A stretch of 64,000 nucleotides of DNA from positions 20,799-84,798 of the forward strand of contig NZ_LNRU01000016.1 of assembly GCF_001468225.1 (NCBI RefSeq). Direction: 5' to 3'. Positions within the stretch are counted from its first letter, which is position 1; every line of letters begins with the position of its first letter. This DNA comes from Sphingopyxis sp. H053. Its GTDB lineage: Bacteria > Pseudomonadota > Alphaproteobacteria > Sphingomonadales > Sphingomonadaceae. Positions 40,819 through 49,501 of the stretch are shown piece by piece. The notes under the pieces were generated by a model. That model worked only from the letters and a program-made list of their open reading frames with translations, was not told where the DNA came from and did not search any database. The translations under genes and the position numbers were made by a program.

Positions 40819-41468
40819 TCCCCACCGGGCTCCTCGGCGGCAGCTTCAATCCCGCGCATGGCGGGCATCGCGCGATCAGCCTGAACGCGATCGATGCGCT
40901 CGGCCTCGACGAGCTGTGGTGGCTGGTGTCGCCCGGCAATCCCTTGAAGCCCAAGGCGGGGATGGCGTCTCTTCCCGCGCGCCTCGGCTCGGCGCAGCGC
41001 ATGGCGCGGCGCTCGCCGATTCGCGCAACGGGAATCGAGGCCGAACTCGGCACGCGCTACACAATCGACACGCTCAAAAAGCTCGTCCGGCGTTACCCGA
41101 ACCGGCAGTTCATCTGGATCATGGGGGCCGATAATCTGGTCCAGTTGCCCCAATGGCGCGACTGGCGGGGGATTGCCCGACTCATGCCGATTGCGGTTAT
41201 CGCGCGTCCGGGCTATAATGACCGTGCCCATGCAAGGCGTGCGATGGGTTGGCTTCGGCGCTTCGTCCGGCCCGTGGACCAGAAATTACATTGGACGGAC
41301 TGGAGACCGCCCGCCCTCGTGTTCCTGCGATTTTCGCCCGATGTGCGATCCGCAACTGCGATACGGCAGGCCAACCCCCGCTGGTTCGAACGCTATGAAG
41401 GCCGCGCCTTGCGCGACCCGCTGACCCGTTCGCGCCTTGTGGACCCGACTAGGAAAGGACGCATTTGA
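40815..41468 (+). CDS. nadD: Nicotinate-nucleotide adenylyltransferase
   Basis: Adenylates nicotinate mononucleotide in NAD synthesis. 217 residues with the nucleotidyltransferase motif GLLGGSFNPAHGGHRAIS, then LVSPGNPLKP, WIMGADNLVQLPQWRDW and the C-terminal SATAIRQANP (ISSTxxR equivalent). Start ATG overlaps the stop of the low-GC gene; its own stop overlaps the TTG start of rsfS. The nadD-rsfS-rlmH order is widely conserved. Confidence 0.95.
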   Translation: MIPTGLLGGSFNPAHGGHRAISLNAIDALGLDELWWLVSPGNPLKPKAGMASLPARLGSAQRMARRSPIRATGIEAELGTRYTIDTLKKLVRRYPNRQFIWIMGADNLVQLPQWRDWRGIARLMPIAVIARPGYNDRAHARRAMGWLRRFVRPVDQKLHWTDWRPPALVFLRFSPDVRSATAIRQANPRWFERYEGRALRDPLTRSRLVDPTRKGRI

Positions 41469-41863
41469 TCTCCGCAACCCAGGATGCCGCCACCGGCGCC
41501 GCATCCGCCAACGATAACGTGGATACGCTCCACGCGCTGATCCTCCACCAGCTGGATGAGGACCAGGCCCAGGAAACCATCTCCATCCCGCTTGCCGGTA
41601 AAAGCAGCATCGCCGATCATATGGTGATCGCGAGCGGCCGGTCGACGCGCCATGTCTCGGCGATTGCCGAGAAACTGGCACAGCGGATCAAGCAGGAAGC
41701 GGGCCGCCAGGTTCGCGTCGAAGGACTGCCCAATGCCGATTGGGTGCTGCTCGATGCGGGCGATGTCATCGTCCATCTGTTCCGCCCCGAGGTGCGTAGC
41801 TTCTACAACCTCGAGCGCATGTGGTCGTTCGGCGACGCGCCGCCGGTTACCGCGGCAAATTGA
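41465..41863 (+). CDS. rsfS: Ribosomal silencing factor RsfS
   Basis: 132 residues. Binds ribosomal protein uL14 and blocks subunit joining in starvation. Typical blocks: LIVHQL-like LILHQLDEDQAQETISIPL, SSIADHMVIASGRSTRHVSAIAEKL, VEGLPNADWVLLDAGDVIVHLFRPEVRSFYNLERMW. Start is TTG at 41465 overlapping the nadD stop; no in-frame ATG is available before the conserved domain. Confidence 0.93.
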   Translation: MISATQDAATGAASANDNVDTLHALILHQLDEDQAQETISIPLAGKSSIADHMVIASGRSTRHVSAIAEKLAQRIKQEAGRQVRVEGLPNADWVLLDAGDVIVHLFRPEVRSFYNLERMWSFGDAPPVTAAN

Positions 41864-41893
41864 CGTCCGCCCCGCCTACCGGCTAGGCGGACG
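41864..41893. promoter_or_regulatory. GC hairpin immediately before rlmH start
   Basis: CGTCCGCC (41864-41871) pairs perfectly with GGCGGACG (41886-41893) around a 14-base loop. It begins one base after the rsfS stop codon and ends three bases before the rlmH ATG, so it covers the only GGCGGA-like ribosome-binding site. No T-run follows, so it is not a terminator; it may limit rlmH translation. Confidence 0.5.
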
Positions 41894-41896
41894 CTC

Positions 41897-42325
41897 ATGT
41901 TGCTGCACATCATCGCGCGCGGGCGCATCGGGCGCGGGCCCGAGGCCGAACTGGTCGAGCGCTATATGAAGCGCGTGACCTGGGCGCAGAAGATTTCGGA
42001 GCTTCCCGATACGGGCGGCCGTCTGCCCGCCGCGGCGGAGAATAGCCGCACCATCTTGCTCGACGAGGGCGGCGACCAGATGTCGTCGCTCGAATTTGCC
42101 AAATTGCTCGAAAAATGGCGCGACGGCGGGGTGCGCGAGGCGCGCTTCTGCCTCGGCGCCGCCGACGGTTTCACGCCCGAGGAGCGCGAAGGCGCCGATA
42201 AGGTCATCGCCTTTGGCCGCGCGACCTGGCCGCATCTGATGGCGCGCGCGATGCTCGCCGAACAATTGTGGCGCGCGACGAGCATTGTCGCGAACCACCC
42301 CTATCACCGCGAAGGGCGCCAGTGA
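41897..42325 (+). CDS. rlmH: 23S rRNA (pseudouridine1915-N3)-methyltransferase
   Basis: 142-residue SPOUT methyltransferase acting on the assembled 70S ribosome. MLLHIIARGRIGRGPEAELVERYMKRV at the N-terminus, ILLDEGGDQMSSLEFAK, the SAM-binding FCLGAADGF and ARAMLAEQLWRATSIVANHPYHREG at the C-terminus are all family signatures. Its stop overlaps the GTG start of the EnvC-like gene. Confidence 0.96.
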   Translation: MLLHIIARGRIGRGPEAELVERYMKRVTWAQKISELPDTGGRLPAAAENSRTILLDEGGDQMSSLEFAKLLEKWRDGGVREARFCLGAADGFTPEEREGADKVIAFGRATWPHLMARAMLAEQLWRATSIVANHPYHREGRQ

Positions 42326-43539
42326 GGCGCGCGCTCGCGGCTCTCGCGATCACCGCCGTTTTGGGCGGCGGGGCGGCGCTCGCGCTGGCGCCGATCGACA
42401 TCTTCGATCCACAGGCGATCGCGGCGCGCGAGCGCATGCAGCTGATCGATGCCAAGCAACAATCGGCGGCGGCGATGGCGCGCAGCGCGTTGCTCGAAAA
42501 ACAGGCGGTGGCGGCGAGCAGCGAGGCCGACCGGCTGAAGAAACGCAGCGCCGCGCTCGCCGCGCGCATCCAGTCGGCCGAGGCCGACATCGGCGCCGGC
42601 GAAGCCCGCGTCGCGCTCGTCAGCCGCCGTCTTGCGGGTCAGCGCGCGCGGCTGGCGCAGCAGCAGCAACCCTTGCTCGAACTCGCCGCATCGCTTCAGC
42701 AATTGAGCCGCCAGCCCCCCGTCAGCGTGCTCGCGCAGCCGGGATCGCTGACCGACATCGTGCATGCGCGCGCGGTAATCGACGCCGCGATGCCGGTGAT
42801 CGAACGCCGCACCGCCGGAGCGCGGCGCGAACTCGCGGCGCTGCAGACGGTACGACAGCAGCAGGCGATCGCATTGAAGGCGCTTTCGGCGAGCAAGACG
42901 CAGCTCGCGCAGCGCCGCGACGCGCTCACGCGGCTCGAAAACGAAGGCCGGCTGCGCTCGCGCGAGCTGATGAGCAGCGCGCAGCTCGAGGCCGACCGCG
43001 CGCTCGGGCTTGGCGAAAAGGCGCGCGACATCGTCGACCTGATGGACTCGCTCGAAGCCGATGGCGCGGTGCGCGCCGAACTGGCGCAGCTCGCCGGCCC
43101 GCTGCCCCGCCCGCGCAATCCCGAAGGCAGCATCGCCGCCGCCGTACCGCCCGCCGCCGCCGAGTCCGAATTGACGCAAGGCGCCTATCGTCTGCCCGTC
43201 GTGGGGCGCATCGTCGCGGGGCTGGGCGAGGTCAACGAGAGCGGCGTGCGCTCGCGCGGCGTGACGATCGCGGCGCGCCCGGGCGGGCAGGTCGTCGCCC
43301 CCGCCCCGGGCCGCGTCGGCTTTGCCGGCGATTATCGCGGCTATGGCAAGATCGTGATCATCGACCATGGCGGCGGCTGGGTGTCGCTGCTCACCGGCAT
43401 GATCGCATTGTCGGTCGGGGTCGGCGATACGCTCGATTCGGGGGCGCCGATCGGCCGCGCCGGATCCGACGACAGCCGCATCACCGTCGAGCTCCGCCGC
43501 GCCGGCCGTCCCGTCGATATTGTCGCGATGATCGGCTGA
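42322..43539 (+). CDS. EnvC-like murein hydrolase activator with degenerate LytM domain
   Basis: 405 residues, GTG start overlapping the rlmH stop (GTGA). Signal peptide (ALAALAITAVLGGGAALALA), then about 230 residues of Arg/Ala/Gln-rich coiled coil, then a C-terminal LytM/M23 domain (PVVGRIVAGLGE ... GGQVVAPAPGRVGFAGDYRGYGKIVIIDHGGGWVSLLTG). The histidines and aspartate that bind zinc in active M23 enzymes are missing (SRGVTIAARPG; ITVELRR where HFELR is expected), as in EnvC, so it should activate an amidase rather than cut peptidoglycan. The next gene is a C-terminal processing protease, an arrangement common in alphaproteobacteria. Confidence 0.88.
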   Translation: MRRALAALAITAVLGGGAALALAPIDIFDPQAIAARERMQLIDAKQQSAAAMARSALLEKQAVAASSEADRLKKRSAALAARIQSAEADIGAGEARVALVSRRLAGQRARLAQQQQPLLELAASLQQLSRQPPVSVLAQPGSLTDIVHARAVIDAAMPVIERRTAGARRELAALQTVRQQQAIALKALSASKTQLAQRRDALTRLENEGRLRSRELMSSAQLEADRALGLGEKARDIVDLMDSLEADGAVRAELAQLAGPLPRPRNPEGSIAAAVPPAAAESELTQGAYRLPVVGRIVAGLGEVNESGVRSRGVTIAARPGGQVVAPAPGRVGFAGDYRGYGKIVIIDHGGGWVSLLTGMIALSVGVGDTLDSGAPIGRAGSDDSRITVELRRAGRPVDIVAMIG

Positions 43540-43673
43540 GCGGCACCGTTAATCGCCCGTTCGGCCGCTGTCTCGCATAGGGATGCACCGCTTGACGCCC
43601 GCAGATTTGCATAGGAGGATGGCGTGCCGGGGATTATAAGGCGGGATTGCTCTCGCGTGACTGAAAGACGCCC

Positions 43674-45071
43674 ATGACCGAATCGACCAAGACCGCCGTG
43701 TCCCCGAAGCGCCGCTTCGCCTTGTGGCAGGGCGCCGCCGCGCTCTCGACGCTGGCGCTCGTTCCGCTCGCGACCGGCGCGATGGCGACCGTCGATTCGA
43801 AGACGCAGGAAGAAATTTCGCGCTTCATGGACGTCTATCTCGAGGTCAAATCCAACTATGTCGAACCGGTCGACGATTCGAAGCTGATCGAAGGCGCGAT
43901 CAACGGCATGCTCGCCAGCCTCGACCCGCATTCGGGCTATCTCGACGCGCGGGGCTTTTCGAACCTGCGCACGCAGACCGACGGCGAATATGGCGGGCTC
44001 GGCCTGTCGGTGACGATGGAAGACGGCGTCGTGAAGGTGATCGCGCCGACCGCCGACACCCCGGCCGCCAAGGCGGGGATCAAGGCGGGCGATTATATCA
44101 CGCACATCAACAAGGAACTGATCTTCGGCCTGACGCTCGACGAGGCGGTCGAACAGATGCGCGGGCGTCCGGGCACCGAGATCGGGATCACTGTCGTGCG
44201 CGAAGGCCAGGACAAGCCGATCGAGATGACGCTGACGCGCGAAATCATCGACCTGAAGCCCGTGAAATGGGAAGTCAGCGGCGATGTCGGCGTGCTCACC
44301 GTCGCCAGCTTCTCGGCCGACGCGACCACCGACCTCAAGGCCGCGATGATGGCGGTCGAAAAATCGCTCGGCAAGAAACCGCGCGGCTGGATTCTCGACC
44401 TTCGCTCGAACCCCGGCGGTCTGCTCGACGAAGCCGTCGGGATCAGCGACCTGTTCCTCGAACGCGGCGAGATCGTTTCGCAGCGCGGCCGCAAAAAGGG
44501 CGACATCGAACGTTATTTCGCCGAGCCCGGCGACCTCGCCGGCGGCGCGCCGGTCGTCGTGCTGATCGACTCGGGATCGGCCTCGGCGTCCGAAATCGTC
44601 GCGGGCGCACTGCAGGACCAGCACCGTGCGGTCGTGATGGGCGAACGCAGCTTCGGCAAGGGATCGGTGCAGACCGTCCTGCCGCTGACCGACACCACCG
44701 CGCTGCGCCTGACCACCGCGCGTTACTACACCCCGTCGGGCCGCAGCGTGCAGGAAGGCGGGATCGAGCCCGATATCCGCGTGCCGCAGATTTCGGATCC
44801 CGACTATGCCTCGCGGCCGAAGTTCCGCGAAAGCGACCTGCGCCGCCACCTGATCAACGAAAAGAAGGTCGACAACGGCCTGCTTGAGAAGGATGAAAAG
44901 GCCGACCCGCGCTTCACCGCGACTGCCGCCGAACTGAAGGCGAAGGGCATCGAGGACTTCCAGCTCCACTATGCGCTGCAGACGATCGGGCGCATCGGCC
45001 CGGTCGCCCCGCGCATGGCGCAAAGCGGCAAGCCGCCGGTCAAGCCCGCCAAGCCGACCGCGCGCAACTAG
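43674..45071 (+). CDS. C-terminal processing peptidase (S41 family)
   Basis: 465 residues. A basic N-terminus and hydrophobic stretch (LWQGAAALSTLALVPLATGAMA) export it to the periplasm. PDZ domain around YGGLGLSVTMEDGVVKVIAPTADTPAAKAGIKAGD, then the S41 core with RSNPGGLLDEAV, the catalytic serine in DSGSASASEIVAGA and the lysine in GERSFGKGSVQT. Trims periplasmic proteins from their C-terminus. It follows the EnvC-like activator, fitting a role in envelope and septum remodelling. Confidence 0.94.
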   Translation: MTESTKTAVSPKRRFALWQGAAALSTLALVPLATGAMATVDSKTQEEISRFMDVYLEVKSNYVEPVDDSKLIEGAINGMLASLDPHSGYLDARGFSNLRTQTDGEYGGLGLSVTMEDGVVKVIAPTADTPAAKAGIKAGDYITHINKELIFGLTLDEAVEQMRGRPGTEIGITVVREGQDKPIEMTLTREIIDLKPVKWEVSGDVGVLTVASFSADATTDLKAAMMAVEKSLGKKPRGWILDLRSNPGGLLDEAVGISDLFLERGEIVSQRGRKKGDIERYFAEPGDLAGGAPVVVLIDSGSASASEIVAGALQDQHRAVVMGERSFGKGSVQTVLPLTDTTALRLTTARYYTPSGRSVQEGGIEPDIRVPQISDPDYASRPKFRESDLRRHLINEKKVDNGLLEKDEKADPRFTATAAELKAKGIEDFQLHYALQTIGRIGPVAPRMAQSGKPPVKPAKPTARN

Positions 45072-45082
45072 GGGCGCGGGAC

Positions 45083-45565
45083 ATGCTGAACTCGCGGCTT
45101 TCCGCGCCCGTCGCCGCGTTTCTTGCGCCGCTGCTGCTCTATGGCGGCGCGCTCGTGTCGCAATATGGCTTTGGCCTGCACCCGTGCGAGATGTGTTACT
45201 GGCAGCGCTGGCCGCATCAGGCGGCGATCGTGCTCGCGCTGCTCGCGCTGCTGCTGCGCGGCAATGACAAGGCGATGCGTGCGCTCACGCTGCTCGCCGC
45301 CGTCGCGATTGCGGTGAGCGGCGCGATCGGTGTCTTTCACGCCGGGGTCGAATATGGCTTCTGGGAAGGCGTCACGACCTGCGCGACCGGCGCTGCTGGC
45401 CCCGTGTCGCTCGATTCGATCATGAACGCGCCGCTGATCCGCTGCGACACCGCGCAATGGACGCTCTTCGGCATCTCGCTCGCGGGTTTCAACGCGATCT
45501 TCTCACTGGGCGCGGCCGCGCTCGTCTTGACCTTGCTGCGCCGGAAGACCACATCGGCAACATGA
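45083..45565 (+). CDS. Disulfide bond formation protein B (DsbB family)
   Basis: 160 residues with four membrane helices. C35-E-M-C38 in the first periplasmic loop and a second Cys pair (TTC ... LIRC, about residues 100 and 121) match DsbB, which reoxidises DsbA with quinone. Eleven bases after the S41 peptidase. Its stop overlaps the coq7 start (ATGA); coupling a quinone-using enzyme with a ubiquinone biosynthesis enzyme is notable. Confidence 0.92.
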   Translation: MLNSRLSAPVAAFLAPLLLYGGALVSQYGFGLHPCEMCYWQRWPHQAAIVLALLALLLRGNDKAMRALTLLAAVAIAVSGAIGVFHAGVEYGFWEGVTTCATGAAGPVSLDSIMNAPLIRCDTAQWTLFGISLAGFNAIFSLGAAALVLTLLRRKTTSAT

Positions 45566-46077
45566 TGAACAAGCGCACCGCATCGATGATCCGCGTCGAC
45601 CAGGCGGGCGAATATGGCGCGACGCGCATCTACGCGGGCCAGCTGGCGGTGATGGGCGACCGCCACCCGATGGCGCGCGAGATCGCGCATATGGCCGAAC
45701 AGGAAGAGCGGCACCGCAAATTCTTCGATGCCATGATCGCAAAACGCGGTGTGCGCCCGACCGCGCTCCAGCCCTTCTGGAACGTCGCGGGCTTTGCCTT
45801 GGGCGCGGTGACCGCCGCCATGGGGCCGCGCGCCGCGATGGCGTGCACTGCCGCGGTCGAGACCGAGATTGATCGCCACTACCAGCACCAGCTCGACGAG
45901 CTGGGCGACAGCGATCCCCAGCTCAGCGCCGCGGTCGACGAATTCCGCGCCGAGGAGCTGGAGCATAAGGAAGCCGCGCTTGCGGCGGGTGCCGAGAGCG
46001 CGCCCGGTTACCCGGTCCTGAGCTTTGCGATCCGCGCGGGTTGCCGTGCAGCCATCGCGCTGTCGAAACGTATCTGA
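45562..46077 (+). CDS. coq7: Demethoxyubiquinone hydroxylase Coq7
   Basis: 171-residue di-iron carboxylate enzyme that hydroxylates 2-polyprenyl-3-methyl-6-methoxy-benzoquinol, the penultimate step of ubiquinone synthesis. Two EXXH-type metal sites: RVDQAGEYGATRIYAGQ and EQEERHRKFFD in the first half, ETEIDRHYQHQ and AEELEHKEAAL in the second. Start ATG overlaps the dsbB stop. Confidence 0.95.
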   Translation: MMNKRTASMIRVDQAGEYGATRIYAGQLAVMGDRHPMAREIAHMAEQEERHRKFFDAMIAKRGVRPTALQPFWNVAGFALGAVTAAMGPRAAMACTAAVETEIDRHYQHQLDELGDSDPQLSAAVDEFRAEELEHKEAALAAGAESAPGYPVLSFAIRAGCRAAIALSKRI

Positions 46078-46156
46078 TAGAATAACCGCTGACGCCGTTC
46101 ACGACGGATGCAGGTGGTGGCTGCCATGCCGCCCGAAACGACAAAGGAAGATCGAG

Positions 46157-46759
46157 ATGACCCGCCTCCCCCTGTTCGCGCTGATCCTCGCCGGCAGCGC
46201 CGCCCTGCCCGCCGCGGCACAGCAAACCGTGGTCGAGGGCGAAAAGGTCAATCAGGTTGTCGTCTACGGCGACGACCAATGCCCCAAAGGCGCCGCTGAC
46301 GAAATTCTGGTCTGCGCGAAGCTTCCGGAAACCGAACGCTATCGCGTTCCAGAGATGCTCCGCGGCAATCCGCTGGACGTCCGCAACGAAGCCTGGGCGA
46401 ACAAGGTTGTTGCGGTCGAACGCATCGGCCGCTTTGGCACCGACAGCTGCTCGCCCACCGGCCTCGGTGGCTTCACTGGCTGTACGCAGGCGCTGGTCGC
46501 CGGCGCGAAGGCCGAACGCCAGGCCGCGAACAAGACCGACTGGCAGGCGATGATCGCCGACGAACGCGCCAAGCGCATCGCGGGCATCGACGCCGCATCG
46601 GACGAAGTCGAAGCCGCGGTCGTCGCCGAGGAACGCGCGCTCGCCGAACGGCAGAAGGCGGCCGCGGAACTCGAGCGTCAGGCGAGCGGCCAGGCGCCCG
46701 CGCCGACCGCCCCCGACGAAGCCGACGCGGCGCCGCTGCCGACCCCGCCGAAGCACTGA
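46157..46759 (+). CDS. Secreted hypothetical protein
   Basis: 200 residues with a signal peptide (LPLFALILAGSAALPAAAQQ). The mature part has a Cys-bearing N-terminal domain (DDQCPKGAADEILVCAKLPETERYRVPEMLRGNP) and two further cysteines (DSCSPTGLGGFTGC), compatible with two disulfides, then a charged Ala/Glu helix and a Pro/Ala-rich tail. AAAGGAAGATCGAG precedes the ATG. I know similar proteins only as sphingomonad hypotheticals. Confidence 0.75.
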   Translation: MTRLPLFALILAGSAALPAAAQQTVVEGEKVNQVVVYGDDQCPKGAADEILVCAKLPETERYRVPEMLRGNPLDVRNEAWANKVVAVERIGRFGTDSCSPTGLGGFTGCTQALVAGAKAERQAANKTDWQAMIADERAKRIAGIDAASDEVEAAVVAEERALAERQKAAAELERQASGQAPAPTAPDEADAAPLPTPPKH

Positions 46760-46814
46760 GCCGGCTTTCCGGCAAGCGCCGCGCCCGGCATTCGCCGGAG
46801 GGTGACGTCCGCCG

Positions 46815-48752
46815 TCAGTTCAGCAGATATGTCTGCCAGAAGAGCAGCGAAGACCAGAATGTGTAGTCCACATTCTCCTTCTTGCCCCACTGGTGCCCCT
46901 CGTTCGTCGCCACCAGATGCCAGGCGGTGCCGCCGCCCTTGCGCACCGCGGCCACGACCTGATCCGCTTCGGACGCGGGCACGCGCGGGTCGTTGGCACC
47001 GGTCACGACAAACAGCGGCTTGCGGATGTCCGCAACACGCGTGAGCGGCGAGATTTCCGTCAGCTTTCGGCGCTGCGCCGGATCGCGTTCGTCGCCATAT
47101 TCGACGCGGCGCAGATCGCGGCGATATTCCTGCGTATTCTCGAGGAAAGTCACGAAGTCGGAGATGGCGACCACGCAGAGGTTCGCGCGCAGCTTGTCGG
47201 CGAAATGCGTCGCGGCGGCGTAGCACATATAACCGCCATAGCTGCGCCCGGTCAGGCCGAAACGCGACGCGTCGAGCCGCGTGTCCTTGGCAAGGACATC
47301 GAGGAACACCCCCATGTCCTTGACGCTGTCCTCGCGCTTGAACGGCCCGTTATCGAGCCCGACGAAGCGCTTGCCGTAGCCGGTCGAGCCGCGGACGTTC
47401 GGATAGAAATAGGCGACCCCCAGCTCACCCACGATATAATTGGTGCTGCCCAGATATTCGGGGCGCCACTGGCTTTCGGGCCCGCCATGGACGTGCATGA
47501 TCAGCGGCCGTTTGCCCGGAAATTTCGCGGGATCGGGGCGATAGAGAAAACCCGACATCGCGGTGCCGTCGAAGCTCTTGATGCTCACCAGTTCGGGTTC
47601 GACGTTGCGCGCGACATCCAGCCCGCCGGTCTCGCTCTGCGTCCAGCGCGTCACGGCGAGCGTTTCGGGGTCGATGCTATAGGCATCGGCCGCGCTGCGC
47701 GCCGACGTGAAACCAATGCCGATCGCGCCCCACGGTGCGATGTCGATATGCCCAATAACACCCGCAGGCAGCGCGTCGACCGTGCGTGCCCGCCCGCTCG
47801 CGACGTCGAGCAGGCGCAGCCGGCTTACGCCCGCCTCGTTGACCGCATAGGCGATGAAACGCCCGTCTCCCGAGATGTCGAACGCCTCGACATCCCATTT
47901 TTCCGCCGGGCCGCGCGGCGTGAACGCGCCGGTCGCGGGATCGAGCGTGCCGAGGCGCTGCACGTCGCTGCCGGCGTCGCTCGCCACCCAGATCGTGCCG
48001 TCGGGCGCGAAGGCGGCGCCGCTAAAAGCGATCTTCTTTCCGTGGTCACCGACCGGCGTCATCTTTCCGCTCGCAAGGTCGAGACGGAACAGATCGGTCT
48101 TTTCGACCGACGCCGAGCGCGTGACGAGCGCCCAGCTCTTGTCGGGCGCGAACCCTGCGACCGACCAGCCGTTGCTGTCGACCTGCCCGGCCAGTCGCGC
48201 CGACGCGGGGTCGCGCGGGTCCATGACATAGATATCATTGTCGCGGCCGTTGCGGCGGGTCGAGGTGAAAGCGACGAGGCTACCGTCCTTGCTCCACGCA
48301 TCGAGCGAATTGCGGCTTTTTCCGTCGGTCAGCATCGTCAGCCGGCCATCCTTCATCGCGAAAATCTGATAAAATTCGCTGCCGCCGATGTCCTTTTCGA
48401 TCAACATCACATCGCCGGTTCCGGGCGCCCAGCCGCCATGCGCAACCGGTTCGGCCTCGAAGGTCAGCTGCTCGCGCGCGCCGAGCGGCCGCGCGACGCG
48501 GTGAAGCTGCGCCGTGTTACCGAACCGCGTCGCGACAAGCATCGACCGGTCGGCGGGGTTCCAGCCGACGAAGGCCGCGGTCCGATATTCGAGATAGGGC
48601 CGGGTCGACGCCGCCAGCGCCGCGGGCACCGCGGGCACACCGTCGGCGACAAGCGCCGCGGGCTTCGGTTCGGCGGCCGGAGCCTCTTCCCCAGCGCCCA
48701 GCGCGGGTGCGATGGGCAAGGCAAGGGCGGCCACAACGGCGAGATAACGCAT
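46815..48752 (-). CDS. Secreted S9 family peptidase (prolyl oligopeptidase superfamily)
   Basis: 645 residues. Signal peptide (YLAVVAALALPIAPALG), an N-terminal beta-propeller of about 360 residues and a C-terminal alpha/beta hydrolase domain. Catalytic triad: Ser in LTGRSYGGYM, Asp in VVTGANDPRVP and His in TNEGHQWG. Likely an exported aminopeptidase/dipeptidyl peptidase of the S9C type. Convergent with the secreted hypothetical gene. Confidence 0.92.
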   Translation of the reverse strand: MRYLAVVAALALPIAPALGAGEEAPAAEPKPAALVADGVPAVPAALAASTRPYLEYRTAAFVGWNPADRSMLVATRFGNTAQLHRVARPLGAREQLTFEAEPVAHGGWAPGTGDVMLIEKDIGGSEFYQIFAMKDGRLTMLTDGKSRNSLDAWSKDGSLVAFTSTRRNGRDNDIYVMDPRDPASARLAGQVDSNGWSVAGFAPDKSWALVTRSASVEKTDLFRLDLASGKMTPVGDHGKKIAFSGAAFAPDGTIWVASDAGSDVQRLGTLDPATGAFTPRGPAEKWDVEAFDISGDGRFIAYAVNEAGVSRLRLLDVASGRARTVDALPAGVIGHIDIAPWGAIGIGFTSARSAADAYSIDPETLAVTRWTQSETGGLDVARNVEPELVSIKSFDGTAMSGFLYRPDPAKFPGKRPLIMHVHGGPESQWRPEYLGSTNYIVGELGVAYFYPNVRGSTGYGKRFVGLDNGPFKREDSVKDMGVFLDVLAKDTRLDASRFGLTGRSYGGYMCYAAATHFADKLRANLCVVAISDFVTFLENTQEYRRDLRRVEYGDERDPAQRRKLTEISPLTRVADIRKPLFVVTGANDPRVPASEADQVVAAVRKGGGTAWHLVATNEGHQWGKKENVDYTFWSSLLFWQTYLLN

Positions 48753-49048
48753 GATTGATTTCCCCGGTTTCCTGAAACGAACGACTATGGCCTAGACGCT
48801 ACCGCAGCCAGCCCCGGAAGCAAGTCGACCAACCGCGCACATGGCTCGACCATTGACCGCAGTTGTGAGCCGATAAGGCGATGAATATGGCCGTTTTTGC
48901 AGCATTTTTGCAGTCCGGCGCGATTTGGTTGCAAATCCGCGCCGAACTGAGTGCAAAAATTAACGAATCACTGGCAAGCTGTCTTGACTTGGGAATTTTT
49001 GAGGCAAAACGTGCGGTTCTGGGAATCGCCAGCCTAGGGGGCTGTAAT

Positions 49049-49447
49049 ATGGCATCAGCATTTGGACCGCGCCTGTGGAGGCGCACGACCGTTAGCGTGC
49101 CGCCGGCACGGAGTCTGGGTCGCCGAATGACGTGGCACGCCGCCGCCGCCCTCCTCGCTTTTGCCGCCTTGCAGATCTGGCTCGTGATGAGCGCGGTCGC
49201 TGCCGGCGCGCCGTCTGCTTTCATCGTCGTCGCGCTGGTTATGCTGCTCGTGCTCGCCCTCCCCGTCGCGCGCTCGACCGAACGCCACTGGTATCGCCTC
49301 AGCCGTCAGGCGCTCGCGAGCTGGGGCCTGCATGCGCGCTTCCGCCGCGACGTCCGCCGCCTGTGGGTTGCAGCACTCACGCTGCCCTTCCTGTGGATCA
49401 GCGGCGCGATGGCCGCCACCGACGCCATCGCGAAGATCGCGAACTGA
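49049..49447 (+). CDS. Small membrane protein, unknown function
   Basis: 132 residues from ATG 49049 (MASAFGPRLW); a longer frame starts at 48881. Two hydrophobic segments (AAAALLAFAALQIWLVMSAVA and FIVVALVMLLVLALPVA) and a basic C-terminal half ending in a third weak helix. The 296-base stretch before it (48753-49048) is AT-richer than its surroundings and holds no other recognisable feature; it probably carries this gene's promoter. Family not recognised. Confidence 0.6.
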   Translation: MASAFGPRLWRRTTVSVPPARSLGRRMTWHAAAALLAFAALQIWLVMSAVAAGAPSAFIVVALVMLLVLALPVARSTERHWYRLSRQALASWGLHARFRRDVRRLWVAALTLPFLWISGAMAATDAIAKIAN

Positions 49448-49501
49448 CCCTTTTTCAGCGCTGGTTTTGATTTTTTGCCGCGCGCCGTATAGGGCGCGGC
49501 C

